A stretch of 64,000 nucleotides of DNA, taken from assembly GCA_030448185.1 (NCBI GenBank), contig JAUJNL010000017.1, forward strand, positions 1-64,000, given 5' to 3'. How positions within the stretch are numbered: position 1 is the first letter of the stretch; each line of letters opens with the position of its first letter. Made by a program: the position numbers and the translations under genes. The stretch is from Cytophagales bacterium. Lineage in GTDB: Bacteria > Bacteroidota > Bacteroidia > Cytophagales > 172606-1. This document shows positions 44,853-54,272 of the stretch, piece by piece. The notes under the pieces were generated by a model that saw only the letters and a program-made list of their open reading frames with translations, was not told the origin of the DNA and searched no databases.

Positions 44853-45617
44853 TTATTGCATAATGGGGTTTACACTCAAACCGCCATCAGCCAACAGTTC
44901 GGCTCCAGTAACGAAGGAAGAGTCATCAGAGGCAAAAAATACGGCTGTACGGGCAATTTCATCGGGTGTTCCGAACCGCTTGAGTAATATCTTCTGACCC
45001 AGAGTCTCAGCCATCCCTTCCAGCGCTTCCTGGGGAAAGCCAAGTTTGCCGTACATAGGTGTTTGTACCGGCCCCGGGCTAATAGAATTGACCCGTATAC
45101 TCCGCTGAGCCAGTTCAGTGGCTAAAACTTTTCCCAGGGCCAATAAGGCAGCTTTTGACGCCGCATAAGCGCTGCTGTTAGGCATGCCTACGTGAGCGTT
45201 GAGCGAAGTGTTAAAAATTACCGAAGCCCCATTGCTTAGCAGGGGCAAGGCTCCCTGTACGGTGAAGAAAGCACCCTTGAAATTGACGTCCATATTGTAA
45301 TCAAACTGGTCTTCGGTAATGGTTTCGAAGGGCCCCAACACGCCTACCCCAGCATTGACAAACAGCACGTCAAGCCTGCCAAACTGGTCTTTGATTTCAG
45401 TAAACATTTTTTCTATCTCTGGCAGTTGAGATACATCGGCTTTGAAACCGTAAACATTGGGATGTGCCAGTTCCTTTACGGCTTCTTCAATAGCCGTTTG
45501 ATTGCGTCCGGATATAAGTACGGTAGCTCCTTCTTCCAGGAAGGCTTTAGCAGTAGCAAACCCAATACCGCTGTTGCCTCCGGTAATTAAGGTAATTCTT
45601 TCTTTTAGTTTTCCCAT
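44853..45617 (-). CDS. SDR-family oxidoreductase
   Basis: 254 aa from the ATG at 45617 (another ATG three codons upstream is possible). Classical SDR: LITGGNSGIGFATAKAF for cofactor binding, NAG in FVNAGVGVLGPF, catalytic Ser in IFNTSLNAH, YAASKAA with the Tyr and Lys, and SPGPVQTPMYG. It reduces or oxidises a small alcohol or ketone with NAD(P)H. It is preceded by two copies of an operator that also occurs upstream of the TetR gene, so TetR control is very likely. Confidence 0.93.
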   Translation of the reverse strand: MGKLKERITLITGGNSGIGFATAKAFLEEGATVLISGRNQTAIEEAVKELAHPNVYGFKADVSQLPEIEKMFTEIKDQFGRLDVLFVNAGVGVLGPFETITEDQFDYNMDVNFKGAFFTVQGALPLLSNGASVIFNTSLNAHVGMPNSSAYAASKAALLALGKVLATELAQRSIRVNSISPGPVQTPMYGKLGFPQEALEGMAETLGQKILLKRFGTPDEIARTAVFFASDDSSFVTGAELLADGGLSVNPIMQ

Positions 45618-45648
45618 GGTGTGCATATGTTTAAATTGGAAGTATTTT

Positions 45649-45662
45649 GGAACAATCGTTCC
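45649..45662. promoter_or_regulatory. TetR operator, copy 1 (SDR promoter)
   Basis: GGAACAATCGTTCC, an inverted repeat of GGAAC/GTTCC, 32 bp upstream of the SDR start. One of three near-identical sites. Confidence 0.8.
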
Positions 45663-45686
45663 GTAATGGGGTAAAGATATGAATAT

Positions 45687-45700
45687 GGAACATTCGTTCC
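45687..45700. promoter_or_regulatory. TetR operator, copy 2 (SDR promoter)
   Basis: GGAACATTCGTTCC, centred 38 bp (between three and four helical turns) from copy 1. It ends 18 bp before the stop of the TetR gene. Confidence 0.8.
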
Positions 45701-45718
45701 AAAAAGAAGTAAAAATTT

Positions 45719-46300
45719 TTATTCAACTACTTTCAGAATAGATTTAACCACTGAGCGGAGAAATACAGGGTCTGGTTTAGCCACCGCTGATACTTTCATG
45801 CCAGATATAGAACTAAGCAGAAACCGGGCAAGGTCAATGGGGCTTTTCTCGGGGGCGAGTTGTCCGTTTTCTTGAAGGCGGACCAGGAAGTAGCGGAAAG
45901 CTGTTTCTACCTGAAGATTATTCTCGACTACAATCTCTTCGACATCTTTGTCCCGGCTCGCAAGTTCCAGGGTAGTATTGACCATAAAACAACCCTTCCG
46001 ATCCGCATCTTGAATGACTTCGTCTGCTATATTATCGAGAAGCCGGGCAATAGAAGTCTTTTCAGCCGGAGCATTATTGAGAAAGTTAATTAAGTCACGT
46101 GCCTGTTGATCACGGTATAGTTTCAGAGCTTTCAGAAAAAGGTTCTTTTTATCCCCGAATGTATCATACATGCTTGAGCGGTTAATACCGAGACCCTCCA
46201 CCAGATCCTGCATGGAAGTAGCTTCGTACCCCTTGCACCAAAATAGTTTCAGGGCTTTATGCAGGATTTGTTCTTCATCGAATGCTTTCGTGCGGGCCAT
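45719..46300 (-). CDS. TetR/AcrR-family transcriptional regulator
   Basis: 193 aa. The N-terminal helix-turn-helix is at about 25-50 (ATSMQDLVEGLGINRSSMYD, TFGDKKNLF), followed by an all-helical ligand domain with the C-terminal signature of the TetR_C_16/YcdC-like groups. Same strand as the SDR gene, 102 bp upstream of it. Palindromes GGAAC-N4-GTTCC flank the gene on both sides, consistent with repression of itself and of the SDR gene. Its inducer is unknown. Confidence 0.93.
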   Translation of the reverse strand: MARTKAFDEEQILHKALKLFWCKGYEATSMQDLVEGLGINRSSMYDTFGDKKNLFLKALKLYRDQQARDLINFLNNAPAEKTSIARLLDNIADEVIQDADRKGCFMVNTTLELASRDKDVEEIVVENNLQVETAFRYFLVRLQENGQLAPEKSPIDLARFLLSSISGMKVSAVAKPDPVFLRSVVKSILKVVE

Positions 46301-46406
46301 GTGGTTGATCTGCTGATTAGTTGACGTGCTGATGAAGGGTTATTTTCACAATCGGAACAGTATAAGCTCCTAAAAAGCGGTTGTTGCGTTTGCAAATATA
46401 TGATTT

Positions 46407-46420
46407 GGAATCATCATTCC
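46407..46420. promoter_or_regulatory. TetR operator, copy 3 (autoregulation)
   Basis: GGAATCATCATTCC, 107 bp upstream of the TetR start codon. It has the same spacing and half-sites as copies 1 and 2 apart from GGAAT/ATTCC. Confidence 0.7.
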
Positions 46421-46498
46421 GTTAAAGCTGAGAATAGGGGTGCCCTTTTAAAGCGGGAGGCAGCATATTCAATCAACCTGCACATTGACTAACCAGCT

Positions 46499-47753
46499 TT
46501 ATCCTACTGATTTTATTTTTCGTACGATTAGTACGCAGCTTAAGGCTGTAACAGCGGCAAAAACTCCTACCCAGCCGAAATGCATAATTTCGCCTCGCGG
46601 CCCCTGTGAAATAATCATACCGCCGATAAAGGAGGCACAGCCGGAAGTAATATCCCGTAGCGCTGCGTTAATACTCATAAAACCAGCCCGGGTCTGAGGG
46701 GCTACGCTGGAAGTAACCAAGGCCGTAGCTGGTACCATCCGTCCGTTGTTGAAAATGAAGAAGAATGCGAATACGAGTAATGTTACCGGAATAGGCGTTT
46801 GGCCCAGATTCGTAATAATCAGCATGGGAATAATGGCCAGCAAACAACAGATAATAAATATCCGTCCATTTCCGTATCTATCGGCTAATCGTCCAGCCAG
46901 CAGGGAGGCAAAAAAACCTACAATGCCTCCAGTGAGGTAGACATAAAACAGCTCCGACTGCTTGAAACCTATATTGGAAATAATAAACATGGCCAGATAG
47001 GGGATAATGGAAAAGCCGAAAGCATCAATACAGCCATCAGCGCCAATGCCCACTGCTGACTTGGGGTGCGCATAATCGTTTTAATGGCCGCCAACGGATC
47101 TTTGCGCTGGCCATTCAAATGCCCTCTCATACTGGGTATACTCCGGAATCCTAAACCCAGAAAGACTACGCTTAAGCCCGCCAATATAAAGAACGGTCCG
47201 TGCCAGTTAAGGCGTTCAGGTGCTGCGATATACAAGGCTAGCGGTACGCCAACACTAGATGCAAAAGAGAAGGCTGACATCACCATACCCGTAGCCCGTC
47301 CGCGTCTTTCAAACGGAATAGCATCACCGATAATGACCAGTACCAATGCCCCCAGCATACCGCCAAAAGCACCCGTCAGGATGCGGGCTATCATCAGAAA
47401 CAAATAGCCTGGAGCAAGGGCACAGCAGAGCGTACCGAGGGTAAAGCCGGTATACAAAGTCAGTAGTGCCGTTTTGCGGTCGAACCGGTCAATAAAGAAG
47501 GAACCAAGAAATCCGAAGATGCCTGCACTGAATGTATAAGCGGAGACCAGTAATCCAAATTGCTGGGCATTAATGGAGAAAGCTTTGCGGAAGCTGATCG
47601 CCCAGGGGCATCATGATTACAAAGTCCATCACGTGCGTAAACTGAATAATGGACAGCACCAGCAGCAGCAATTTTTCTTGTCCGGATGTAAGCAGCGACG
47701 GGGTTTCGGTTGGGAGGGGACGGTGTTTCTAAAGTGGTCTGTAATGAACTCAT
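46499..47753 (-). CDS. MFS transporter, frameshifted
   Basis: About 415 aa once three or four one-base breaks are bridged. The frames join as MSSLQTTLETPSPPNRNP, then SLLTSGQEKLLLLVLSIIQF, THVMDFVIMMPLGDQL, RKAFSINAQQFGLLVSAYTF, ILTGAFGGMLGALVLVIIGD, and after a break near 47000 SIIPYLAMFIISN. Twelve hydrophobic segments, RFDRKTAL between helices 2 and 3, and two helical bundles are those of a 12-TM drug/sugar proton antiporter of the AraJ/YdeA-like type. Breaks: near 47700 (C-run), near 47595 (one extra C) and near 47000 (TTTTCC). Substrate unknown. On the same strand upstream of the TetR/SDR pair. Confidence 0.82.
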
Positions 47754-47785
47754 TTGAATAAACTATTTGATTAAATATGACACCG

Positions 47786-48368
47786 TTAACTTATTTCGAT
47801 TCTAATTCGCTGAACGCCTTCTCTGACTTCAACCTCTACCACTTTTGGTTTCTTTTCTTTGGTAACAAAACTGATATTCCCATTTCTCTCCAGGGTAGCT
47901 GTTTCTATCTGGGAAACATCTTCCGAATTCATTTTCAGCCGCATGGATTCCTTCAAATCCTCTTCGGTAATATCATTTTTTTTTCATGGCCTCCCAGTCG
48001 ATCTCTCCATTATGAACAAGTATACCGGCCCCCTCCTTTCACTAGCTGGCCAACGCCTTTGTGCCGGAAGGCGAGGTAGGCAAATACCCAGTGCATAAAA
48101 ACCAGTACTCCGGCGGCCAGGATACTGCCGAAAAAGGGCACTTCGCTGTGAATGGTCCGGCTGAAGATAGAGCCTAGAATAATACCCAGGATCACATCAA
48201 ATGCGGTATTGCGCCGAGTAAGCGCTTCTTGCCGAGTCTGACGGCAGCCAGCGCTAGTATGTAAATAATCAAGGCCCGGAGCATAGCCTGCCAAAACTGC
48301 AGGTCGACTCCTCCCTTACCCAGGACCTGTCTGATGGCTTCTTCGATTTCCTCTGAAAGTGTTTCCAA
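47786..48368 (-). CDS. DUF421 (YetF-like) membrane protein, frameshifted
   Basis: About 193 aa after bridging. The TTG at 48368 starts ETLSEEIEEAIRQVLGKGGV, followed by TM segments including ALIIYILALAAVRL and RNTAFDVILGIILGSIFSRT, a third TM (ILAAGVLVFMHWVFAYLAF), then a cytoplasmic YetF-type domain ILVHNGEIDWEAMKKNDITE, EDLKESMRLK, ending EVREGVQRIRIEIS at 47786. Breaks: near 48215, near 48035, and an A9/T9 run at about 47980-47988 where one base fewer restores KKNDITEEDL. DUF421 proteins are of unknown function. Confidence 0.82.
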
Positions 48369-48440
48369 GTTGTAGCGGTTTAGTCTGGCTTTTATACGGA
48401 TGACTTAGCGAAAGCAGCGGTAATTCCTGAGGGAATGTAG

Positions 48441-48758
48441 TTAAGTAGTAGGGCTATTAAATATAAAGCCGCTTTCCTCTTCGCTCTTTTCGTAGTCCAG
48501 TTCCAATCCGATTACGTACATCAGGTGCTTTTTTTCAATATACACTGGAATTTCTTCCACCTGGTACGTTTGATCGGTTGATTTGGCCGTGTCAAAGCCA
48601 AGCAAAAAGGTAGCTCCGGCACATCCTCCGCCTTTCGTACCGATTCGAAGGCCGTATTGTTCCATAGGGATACGTTTAAGTCTAATGATTTCCCGGATTT
48701 CATCTAAAGCCTTAGCTGTAATAACCACCGGACAACCTGTATCATTTAAAATCGTCAT
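48441..48758 (-). CDS. HesB/IscA-like iron-sulfur protein without the C-terminal CxC
   Basis: 105 aa from the ATG at 48758. The A-type carrier core is clear: VVITAKALDEIREIIR, YGLRIGTKGGGCAGATFLLG with the first Cys, and VYIEKKHLMYVIGLELDYEK. Normal carriers end FxNPNAxxxCGCGxSF; this one stops at GFIFNSPTT, lacking both distal Cys ligands, and no other frame supplies them. It may handle iron or clusters differently, or not at all. Confidence 0.85.
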   Translation of the reverse strand: MTILNDTGCPVVITAKALDEIREIIRLKRIPMEQYGLRIGTKGGGCAGATFLLGFDTAKSTDQTYQVEEIPVYIEKKHLMYVIGLELDYEKSEEESGFIFNSPTT

Positions 48759-48880
48759 AATAATGCATTCCGCACTGCAAAATGGCGGCAAGTTAAATCA
48801 TATTGGAGGGAGTGAATGAATTTTAGATAGATTTGGAACAGCAAACAATTTCAATAAATTCAACGCTTAGCAAACATCCT

Positions 48881-49402
48881 ATGGAAGTACTAATCGAACT
48901 CATTAAAATCCTATTACCTGCCGGATTGGTGCTTTACGCTGTTTATCTCACGGTAAGTGCTTTTCTGAAAAAGGAGTTCGAAAAACGGTTAATTGATATT
49001 AAGCTAAAGAACAATGATATCGTATTGCCTTTGCGCTTGCAAGCTTACGAACGGATGTGTTTATTCCTGGAAAGAATTACGCCTAATCACCTGATTATAA
49101 GGGTTAATAACGCTGACTATCCGGCTGCTGAGCTGCATCAGATGCTGCTGTCAGAAATTCGGGAGGAGTATGGGCATAACCTGTCCCAGCAGGTTTACAT
49201 GAGTGATGAGGCCTGGAGTCAGGTAAAAAGTGCTATGGAAGAAGTAGTGATTCTCATTAACCATGCCGCAGCTCAATCTTCGCCTGAGAGCCGGGGGATT
49301 GATCTGGCCAAGCGTATATTCGAAAACATCATTACCGAAGATCTGGATCCGACTGGACGGGCCCTCGGCTTCCTTAAAAACGAAGTCCGCGAAAATTTTT
49401 AA
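48881..49402 (+). CDS. Hypothetical single-TM membrane protein
   Basis: 173 aa from the ATG at 48881 (the frame is open to a TTG at 48833). One TM segment near the N-terminus (LIKILLPAGLVLYAVYLTVS) and a cytoplasmic helical domain beginning RLQAYERMCLFLERITPNHL. I recall such proteins as conserved hypotheticals in Bacteroidota; no function known. Short intergenic distance upstream to the divergent IscA-like gene. Confidence 0.75.
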   Translation: MEVLIELIKILLPAGLVLYAVYLTVSAFLKKEFEKRLIDIKLKNNDIVLPLRLQAYERMCLFLERITPNHLIIRVNNADYPAAELHQMLLSEIREEYGHNLSQQVYMSDEAWSQVKSAMEEVVILINHAAAQSSPESRGIDLAKRIFENIITEDLDPTGRALGFLKNEVRENF

Positions 49403-49489
49403 TGTGTGCAGGGATTGAATTTAGTAGTGAAGAAAAGGTCATTGTTTCCCATTGCTTTCATGCAAATGTTGCGGAATGGTATTTAATGC

Positions 49490-49516
49490 AAATAGGCGAC
49501 TACAAGTCGCCTATTT
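49490..49516. terminator. Hairpin terminator
   Basis: A perfect 12-bp stem (49490-49501 with 49505-49516) with a 3-nt loop, between two convergent genes. Confidence 0.85.
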
Positions 49517-49592
49517 ACTGTTAACGCAGTTTTACAAACCAGCTTTCCAACAATTGGTTCAGAGCGGGAAAACCATTACGAACCGCTACTTA

Positions 49593-51122
49593 TCAACCAT
49601 ATTTATGTGTCTTCAGCTTCTCAAGTACGGTATCCCAGAGCAGCTCATAAGGCAACACTTCCAGAGCTCGGTTACCCCCATGGTATTCCAGCATCATGGA
49701 CTTCATCTCCTCCTGCAATTTCTCAGAAGCCTTACGGGTCTGATAGAAGCGGTAATTTTCATTCTTCATATTAACCAGCAGGTTAATAAAGCACTCACTG
49801 CGGAAATTAATGTCTTTTTTAGGATACCGGCGGCAATAGCGGGCTATTTCGTCCACGAAGGCATTAATCTTGTCCATCTCCATTTTTTCCAGCAGAAACA
49901 GAATCTGAATGCTTAGAATGGCAATGTTCAATCCACGTTTCTCCTTGGCAAAAACTGGCATCTCAGTCAAAAACTCATTGAGATGGAAATGGGTCTTGGC
50001 ATTCTGGATCACCGGGCGGATCTCCCGGATTTTAGACGTTTTATATATGTAGTGAATATAAGCTTGGAAAATTTTCCAGCGTTCTTTTTTCCCTTCAGGC
50101 AGCATCCGGAAATTAGACCGGTCCACTACTTTCTGAAATACTTCCGCAGCCTTCATATACTGTCCCGTGTGCATAGACAGCAAAAAATGATACTCCTGAA
50201 AGGTAAACCAGTTGGAACTGCCTTCTTCAAAAATTTTGTCTGCTTTGCCCGCTAATTCCGCACCCTGTTTAAAATCTCTCAGGTGGAAGTAGAAATTCAT
50301 CTTCTGAATAGCGAGTTCTTCGAGGCGGGTTGGCGGGTGAAATTTCAGCGTGCGCCGGATATAGGCTTCCATTTGCTCAGTTGCCTCAATCGCACTTTGA
50401 TAGTCATCGGAGACCTGATGAGACATAACCTTGATCCGCAGGTAGTTCATACTCAGTTTTAGACTTTCGTACTTGCGGGAGCTCTCTTCAAGTATTTTAC
50501 AATACTTTTCGGCCAATTTCTTTACGCGGGTCCGGTTGGCTTTGGATTTAGCGTAGATTGCAATCAGTTCCTGATAGTATTTATCAGATAAACTCTCGAC
50601 GTGCAATTTCTGCTCGGCCTGTTCGGCAATTTCTTTGTACTGCAGGAACTCCTTAAACTGGTTGCTGGTGCTGAAATGCCCTCTAAGAATCTTGGCGCAC
50701 TCCAGTTCGATATCAGTCAATTGGGATTCCTGGGCCCGGCGAAGGGTTTTTTCCAGCGTCGGAATGGCAATTCGCTTAGAGCCATTGATCAATAATACCT
50801 TCGCGCAGTATAATTGTTTATTGCACTCGTACAAGGCATTCTGATACTCAGGAATGTTATTATCCTCAAAGTCAAGGAAAAACAAAGTATTAAGCAACTT
50901 CTGCTTCAGACGTGTTTTCAGGATCAGGTATTTCTTTTCCGAAGGATCACAGTTATAGATATCTCTGGCAGCATCCGCATCTGAGTGATAACTTCCAGAA
51001 TGAATACCGTCGAACAACTTATAATAATTACTTGTTTTGTTGCGACTGTTTTCGTCAAAAAGTTCAATTTTCTTGATTCTTTTACGCGTGATAAGTCGGA
51101 TCAATTCGGTCAAGGAATCCAT
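49593..51122 (-). CDS. Conserved hypothetical helical (TPR-like) protein
   Basis: 509 aa, cytosolic, all-helical. It opens MDSLTELIRLITRKRIKKIE and continues with paired helices resembling degenerate TPRs (ELECAKILRGHFSTSNQFKE, YMKAAEVFQKVVDR). Lys-, Glu- and Phe/Tyr-rich, without enzymatic motifs. Proteins of this length and opening are found across Bacteroidota, without known function. Its upstream region contains a perfect 32-bp palindrome 63 bp before the start codon. Confidence 0.75.
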   Translation of the reverse strand: MDSLTELIRLITRKRIKKIELFDENSRNKTSNYYKLFDGIHSGSYHSDADAARDIYNCDPSEKKYLILKTRLKQKLLNTLFFLDFEDNNIPEYQNALYECNKQLYCAKVLLINGSKRIAIPTLEKTLRRAQESQLTDIELECAKILRGHFSTSNQFKEFLQYKEIAEQAEQKLHVESLSDKYYQELIAIYAKSKANRTRVKKLAEKYCKILEESSRKYESLKLSMNYLRIKVMSHQVSDDYQSAIEATEQMEAYIRRTLKFHPPTRLEELAIQKMNFYFHLRDFKQGAELAGKADKIFEEGSSNWFTFQEYHFLLSMHTGQYMKAAEVFQKVVDRSNFRMLPEGKKERWKIFQAYIHYIYKTSKIREIRPVIQNAKTHFHLNEFLTEMPVFAKEKRGLNIAILSIQILFLLEKMEMDKINAFVDEIARYCRRYPKKDINFRSECFINLLVNMKNENYRFYQTRKASEKLQEEMKSMMLEYHGGNRALEVLPYELLWDTVLEKLKTHKYG

Positions 51123-51184
51123 ATATGAAAATGGAGAGGGTGAGTACCTTAAATAAGTGAAAGATAAGTAGCCTTACATTCTAG

Positions 51185-51216
51185 CAGTTGATAGCTAACC
51201 GGTTAGCTATCAACTG
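51185..51216. promoter_or_regulatory. Perfect 32-bp palindrome in a divergent promoter region
   Basis: The 16-nt half CAGTTGATAGCTAACC is followed directly by its exact reverse complement, without a loop. It lies between divergent genes, so it is not a terminator by position. It could bind a dimeric regulator or extrude as a cruciform. Confidence 0.7.
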
Positions 51217-51824
51217 TATTAGTTTACTGAAATATTTTCGAAATTATATCCGGACAAAACTAACATAGTAACCCCTTTACCTGAAGCTAATGCGCCTTTT
51301 TTCTATAATCAAGCTCAAATAATCGTTGAAGTAGTGGATTTGGCAGATAAAAACATGGTCAAATGAATTATATTTCATTCTGTTTAACGCCGATTTAGTA
51401 ACTTTTCTAAAGAATAAGTATCTTAAACAAATGTACTGCCTGTTATTGATGACATTTTGGACCTAAGGCCGATGTGAGCCAATAAGAGCAAGCAAACCCC
51501 CTGATTATGGAAGTTGTCATAACGAAACTGGTAGCAATTCGGGGTTGAGATAGCTCTGGAGAAATTAAAGGCGGGTTATTATTTTATTTATGAAGAGAGA
51601 TCAGTAAAAAGACTGAGACTAACAGAGAGGAGCAAATTTCTGATAAAAAGTGAACCAGTATCCAAGAAAAAGATGTTAAGAAGCCATACCATAAATAGTT
51701 ATCTTTCTTTTTCAGATAAGTTTGTTTAGGGGTAATCATGGATATGTAATTCTTTTTTGTACCTTATTGGCAGCCAGTTGCCAAAATATTCCAACCAATA
51801 CATTTACTGCTTTTACTATCTGCT
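51217..51824. other. AT-rich gene-free region
   Basis: About 600 bp with no credible ORF, RNA gene or repeat that I can see. It must include the promoter of the DUF1232 gene. Confidence 0.5.
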
Positions 51825-52259
51825 ATGACCTCCTCTGACTTAACTCAACGCGTTCTTCGCTCTGTTTTCTTTAAACTTTCTCAACAAAGAGCTGCCTCTT
51901 ATATCAAGAATCGGGCCCGTATCATTCATCTGCTTGGTCATCTGGGAACCAAATTGCAGCATGTACCGGCTGATCAGCTCAAAACTGGATTCCTGGATAA
52001 TGTAAAAACCCTGAGCCGGATGGTAAAGGCTTGGCATAGTGGTGACTATCGGATGACTCCCTGGACCACCCTATTAAAAATCGTAGCAGTACTTATTTAT
52101 TTTGTTTCGCCCTTTGATTTCTTGCCAGACCTCCTGCCGGTAGTTGGATTAACTGATGATATTGCTTTGGTAATGTGGGCTGTTCATTCATTTTCTCAGG
52201 AAGTTGAAAAGTTCAGAACCTGGGAGAAAGAACAGACCGTTATGCCTGCCAATGGGTAA
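51825..52259 (+). CDS. YkvA-family (DUF1232) membrane protein
   Basis: 144 aa. The DUF1232 core is KIVAVLIYFVSPFDFLPDLL, then PVVGLTDDIALVMWAVHSF, with the family's SPxDxxPD motif in the membrane segment. An N-terminal amphipathic region of about 80 residues precedes it. Function unknown. On its own upstream of tatA. Confidence 0.88.
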   Translation: MTSSDLTQRVLRSVFFKLSQQRAASYIKNRARIIHLLGHLGTKLQHVPADQLKTGFLDNVKTLSRMVKAWHSGDYRMTPWTTLLKIVAVLIYFVSPFDFLPDLLPVVGLTDDIALVMWAVHSFSQEVEKFRTWEKEQTVMPANG

Positions 52260-52412
52260 GGCTGATCAAATAATTTTAGATAATTAAGTCCAGCAAAAAT
52301 CTGTTTCGTCGATAAGGTCGTATGTCTGTTAGATAACTGGCGTAAAACCCCGAAAAGTTTTCATTTTGTTAATATTCTTACTTACTTTTGTTTTACTTTA
52401 ACATCTGCTACC

Positions 52413-52640
52413 ATGAACATTGCATCCATCTATGCCATTTTTGGCAATTTAGGCGGGCCTGAGATTTTTCTCATTGTGCTATTTATCCTTATTTTCTTCG
52501 GGGCTAAGAAAATCCCCGAACTGGCACGGGGCCTGGGCCGGGGCATCAGAGAGTTCAAGGATGCTACCCGTGATATCAAAGACGAAATTGAGTCAAGCGC
52601 CAATAGTGTGAATGACGATCATCGGAAAATTGTGAAATAA
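52413..52640 (+). CDS. tatA: Sec-independent translocase subunit TatA
   Basis: 75 aa. A single N-terminal TM segment (PEIFLIVLFILIFFGAKKIP) runs into the FGAKKIPELARGLGRGI hinge and amphipathic helix typical of TatA/TatE, followed by a charged tail. It forms the pore part of the Tat export system. A TACTTTTG box at 52383-52390, 23 nt upstream, matches the Bacteroidota -7 motif. gatA follows after 3 nt. Confidence 0.93.
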   Translation: MNIASIYAIFGNLGGPEIFLIVLFILIFFGAKKIPELARGLGRGIREFKDATRDIKDEIESSANSVNDDHRKIVK

Positions 52641-52643
52641 CTT

Positions 52644-54068
52644 TTGAAGCCGTATTCATCACTTCGGGAAATTACTGATTTGATCCGGAAAGGTAATTTG
52701 TCATGCAAGCAATTGGTGACACATTACCTTTCTAACATTAAAGCCAAATCGCATCTCAACGTCTTTCTGGACGTCTACGAAACAGAAGCCCTTCGGCGAG
52801 CTGAAGAGATTGACCGGAAGTTTGCTGCCGGCACCCAGGGTAAACTGGCGGGCATGGTAGTCGGCATTAAGGACGTAATCAGCTACCAGGATCATGGTTT
52901 GCAGGCGGGCAGCCGTATATTAGACAACTTCGTTGCTCAGTTCAGTGCTACTGCTGTTGACCGGTTACTGGGTGAAGATGCCATTATTATTGGCCGGCAA
53001 AACTGCGATGAGTTCGGTATGGGATCTTCTAATGAAAATTCAGCCTTTGGGCCAGTACTCAATGAAGCAGATACTACCCGGGTGCCAGGTGGTTCATCAG
53101 GCGGCTCAACGGTAGCTGTTCAAGCTGATTTGTGTCTTGCCTCGCTTGGCTCCGATACGGGTGGATCAGTACGGCAACCGGCTGCTTTCTGCGGGATAGT
53201 AGGGCTTAAGCCAACTTATTCCCGGATCTCGCGCTGGGGACTTATTGCCTATGCCTCCTCCTTCGATACCATCGGTATCCTTGCTAAAAGTGTGGAGGAT
53301 GCTGCCTTGTTATTAGAAGTAATTGCCGGCCAGGACGAGCAGGATAGCACTGTATGCCGTCAGCCTGTTCCACCATATTCCCAACAATTGGCACTTAGTC
53401 ACAAACCCAGAATTGCTTACATCCGCGAGACAATAGAAAGCGCAGGTTTGGACGAAGAAATCCGGGAAAAAATACTCCAAAAGATTAACTTTCTTAAAGC
53501 ACAAGGTTATCAGGTAGAGCCGGTAGAGTTTCCTTTACTTGAATATATTCTTCCCACCTATTATATACTTACTACTGCAGAAGCCAGTTCTAATTTATCA
53601 CGGTACGACGGAGTCAAATACGGCTACCGGGCTTTGCGTCCGGCCTCTCTTGAAGATATGTATAAGACGACCCGTTCTCAGGGTTTTGGTGAGGAGGTAA
53701 AGCGGCGGATCATGCTCGGAACGTTTGTGTTGAGTGCCAGCTACTATGACGCCTATTATACCAAGGCACAACAGGTTCGCCGGCTGATCAAGGAGAAACC
53801 GATGAAATATTTGGCCAATTTGATTTGATTATCCTCCTACTACCCCACTACCGCCTTTAAACTGGGTGAGAATACAACTGATCCACTAAAGATGTATTTG
53901 GGCGATATATTCTCAGTGCAAGCGAATGTAACTGGTATTCCGGCTATCTCGATTCCTACAGATACTGATCTGCAGGGCTTGCCAATTGGGCTGCAAATTA
54001 TGGCTAACCGATTTGATGAAAGCCGTATGTTGGCCTCTGCTCATTATCTGATGCAAAATCAATCATAG
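52644..54068 (+). CDS. gatA: Glutamyl-tRNA(Gln) amidotransferase subunit A, frameshifted near the 3' end
   Basis: About 475 aa. TTG start 3 nt after tatA. The amidase triad is present: K76 (GIKDVIS), cis-S151 (PGGSSGGS) and nucleophile S175 (GSDTGGSVRQPA). The first frame ends at 53828, but coding goes on: DEIFGQFDLIIL, then PTTPTTAFKLGENTTDPLKM, and QANVTGIPAISIPTDTDLQG to the TAG at 54066. At least two missing C's (CTCCT and CCCC near 53840) and one shift near 53798 explain it. GatA releases ammonia from Gln to amidate Glu-tRNA(Gln). gatB and gatC are not in this window. Being essential in most Bacteroidota, it is expected to be intact. Confidence 0.92.
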
Positions 54069-54082
54069 CTAAAAAAATTTAT

Positions 54083-54126
54083 AAAAAAGTCCACTAAAAT
54101 GAGTTTACATTTTAGTGGACTTTTTT
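54083..54126. terminator. Hairpin terminator after gatA
   Basis: A perfect 19-bp stem (54083-54101 with 54108-54126), 6-nt loop, then a T-run, 14 bp after the gatA stop. Confidence 0.95.
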
Positions 54127-54272
54127 ATTTATATAGGATAGTCAATTGCTAAGCATCCTACACTGATCTGCCATTGAAAATGGTGGAACTTTACATGCTG
54201 ATTGGCATGTGCACAATCTTTTTGTACTTTTAAGTTCGGTAAACCGTTATATGCTTAATAAAACCTTCTGAC

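Noticed and set aside
49452-49916. A 154-codon plus-strand ORF
   Set aside because: It contains the terminator hairpin at 49490 and is antisense to the 509-aa gene.
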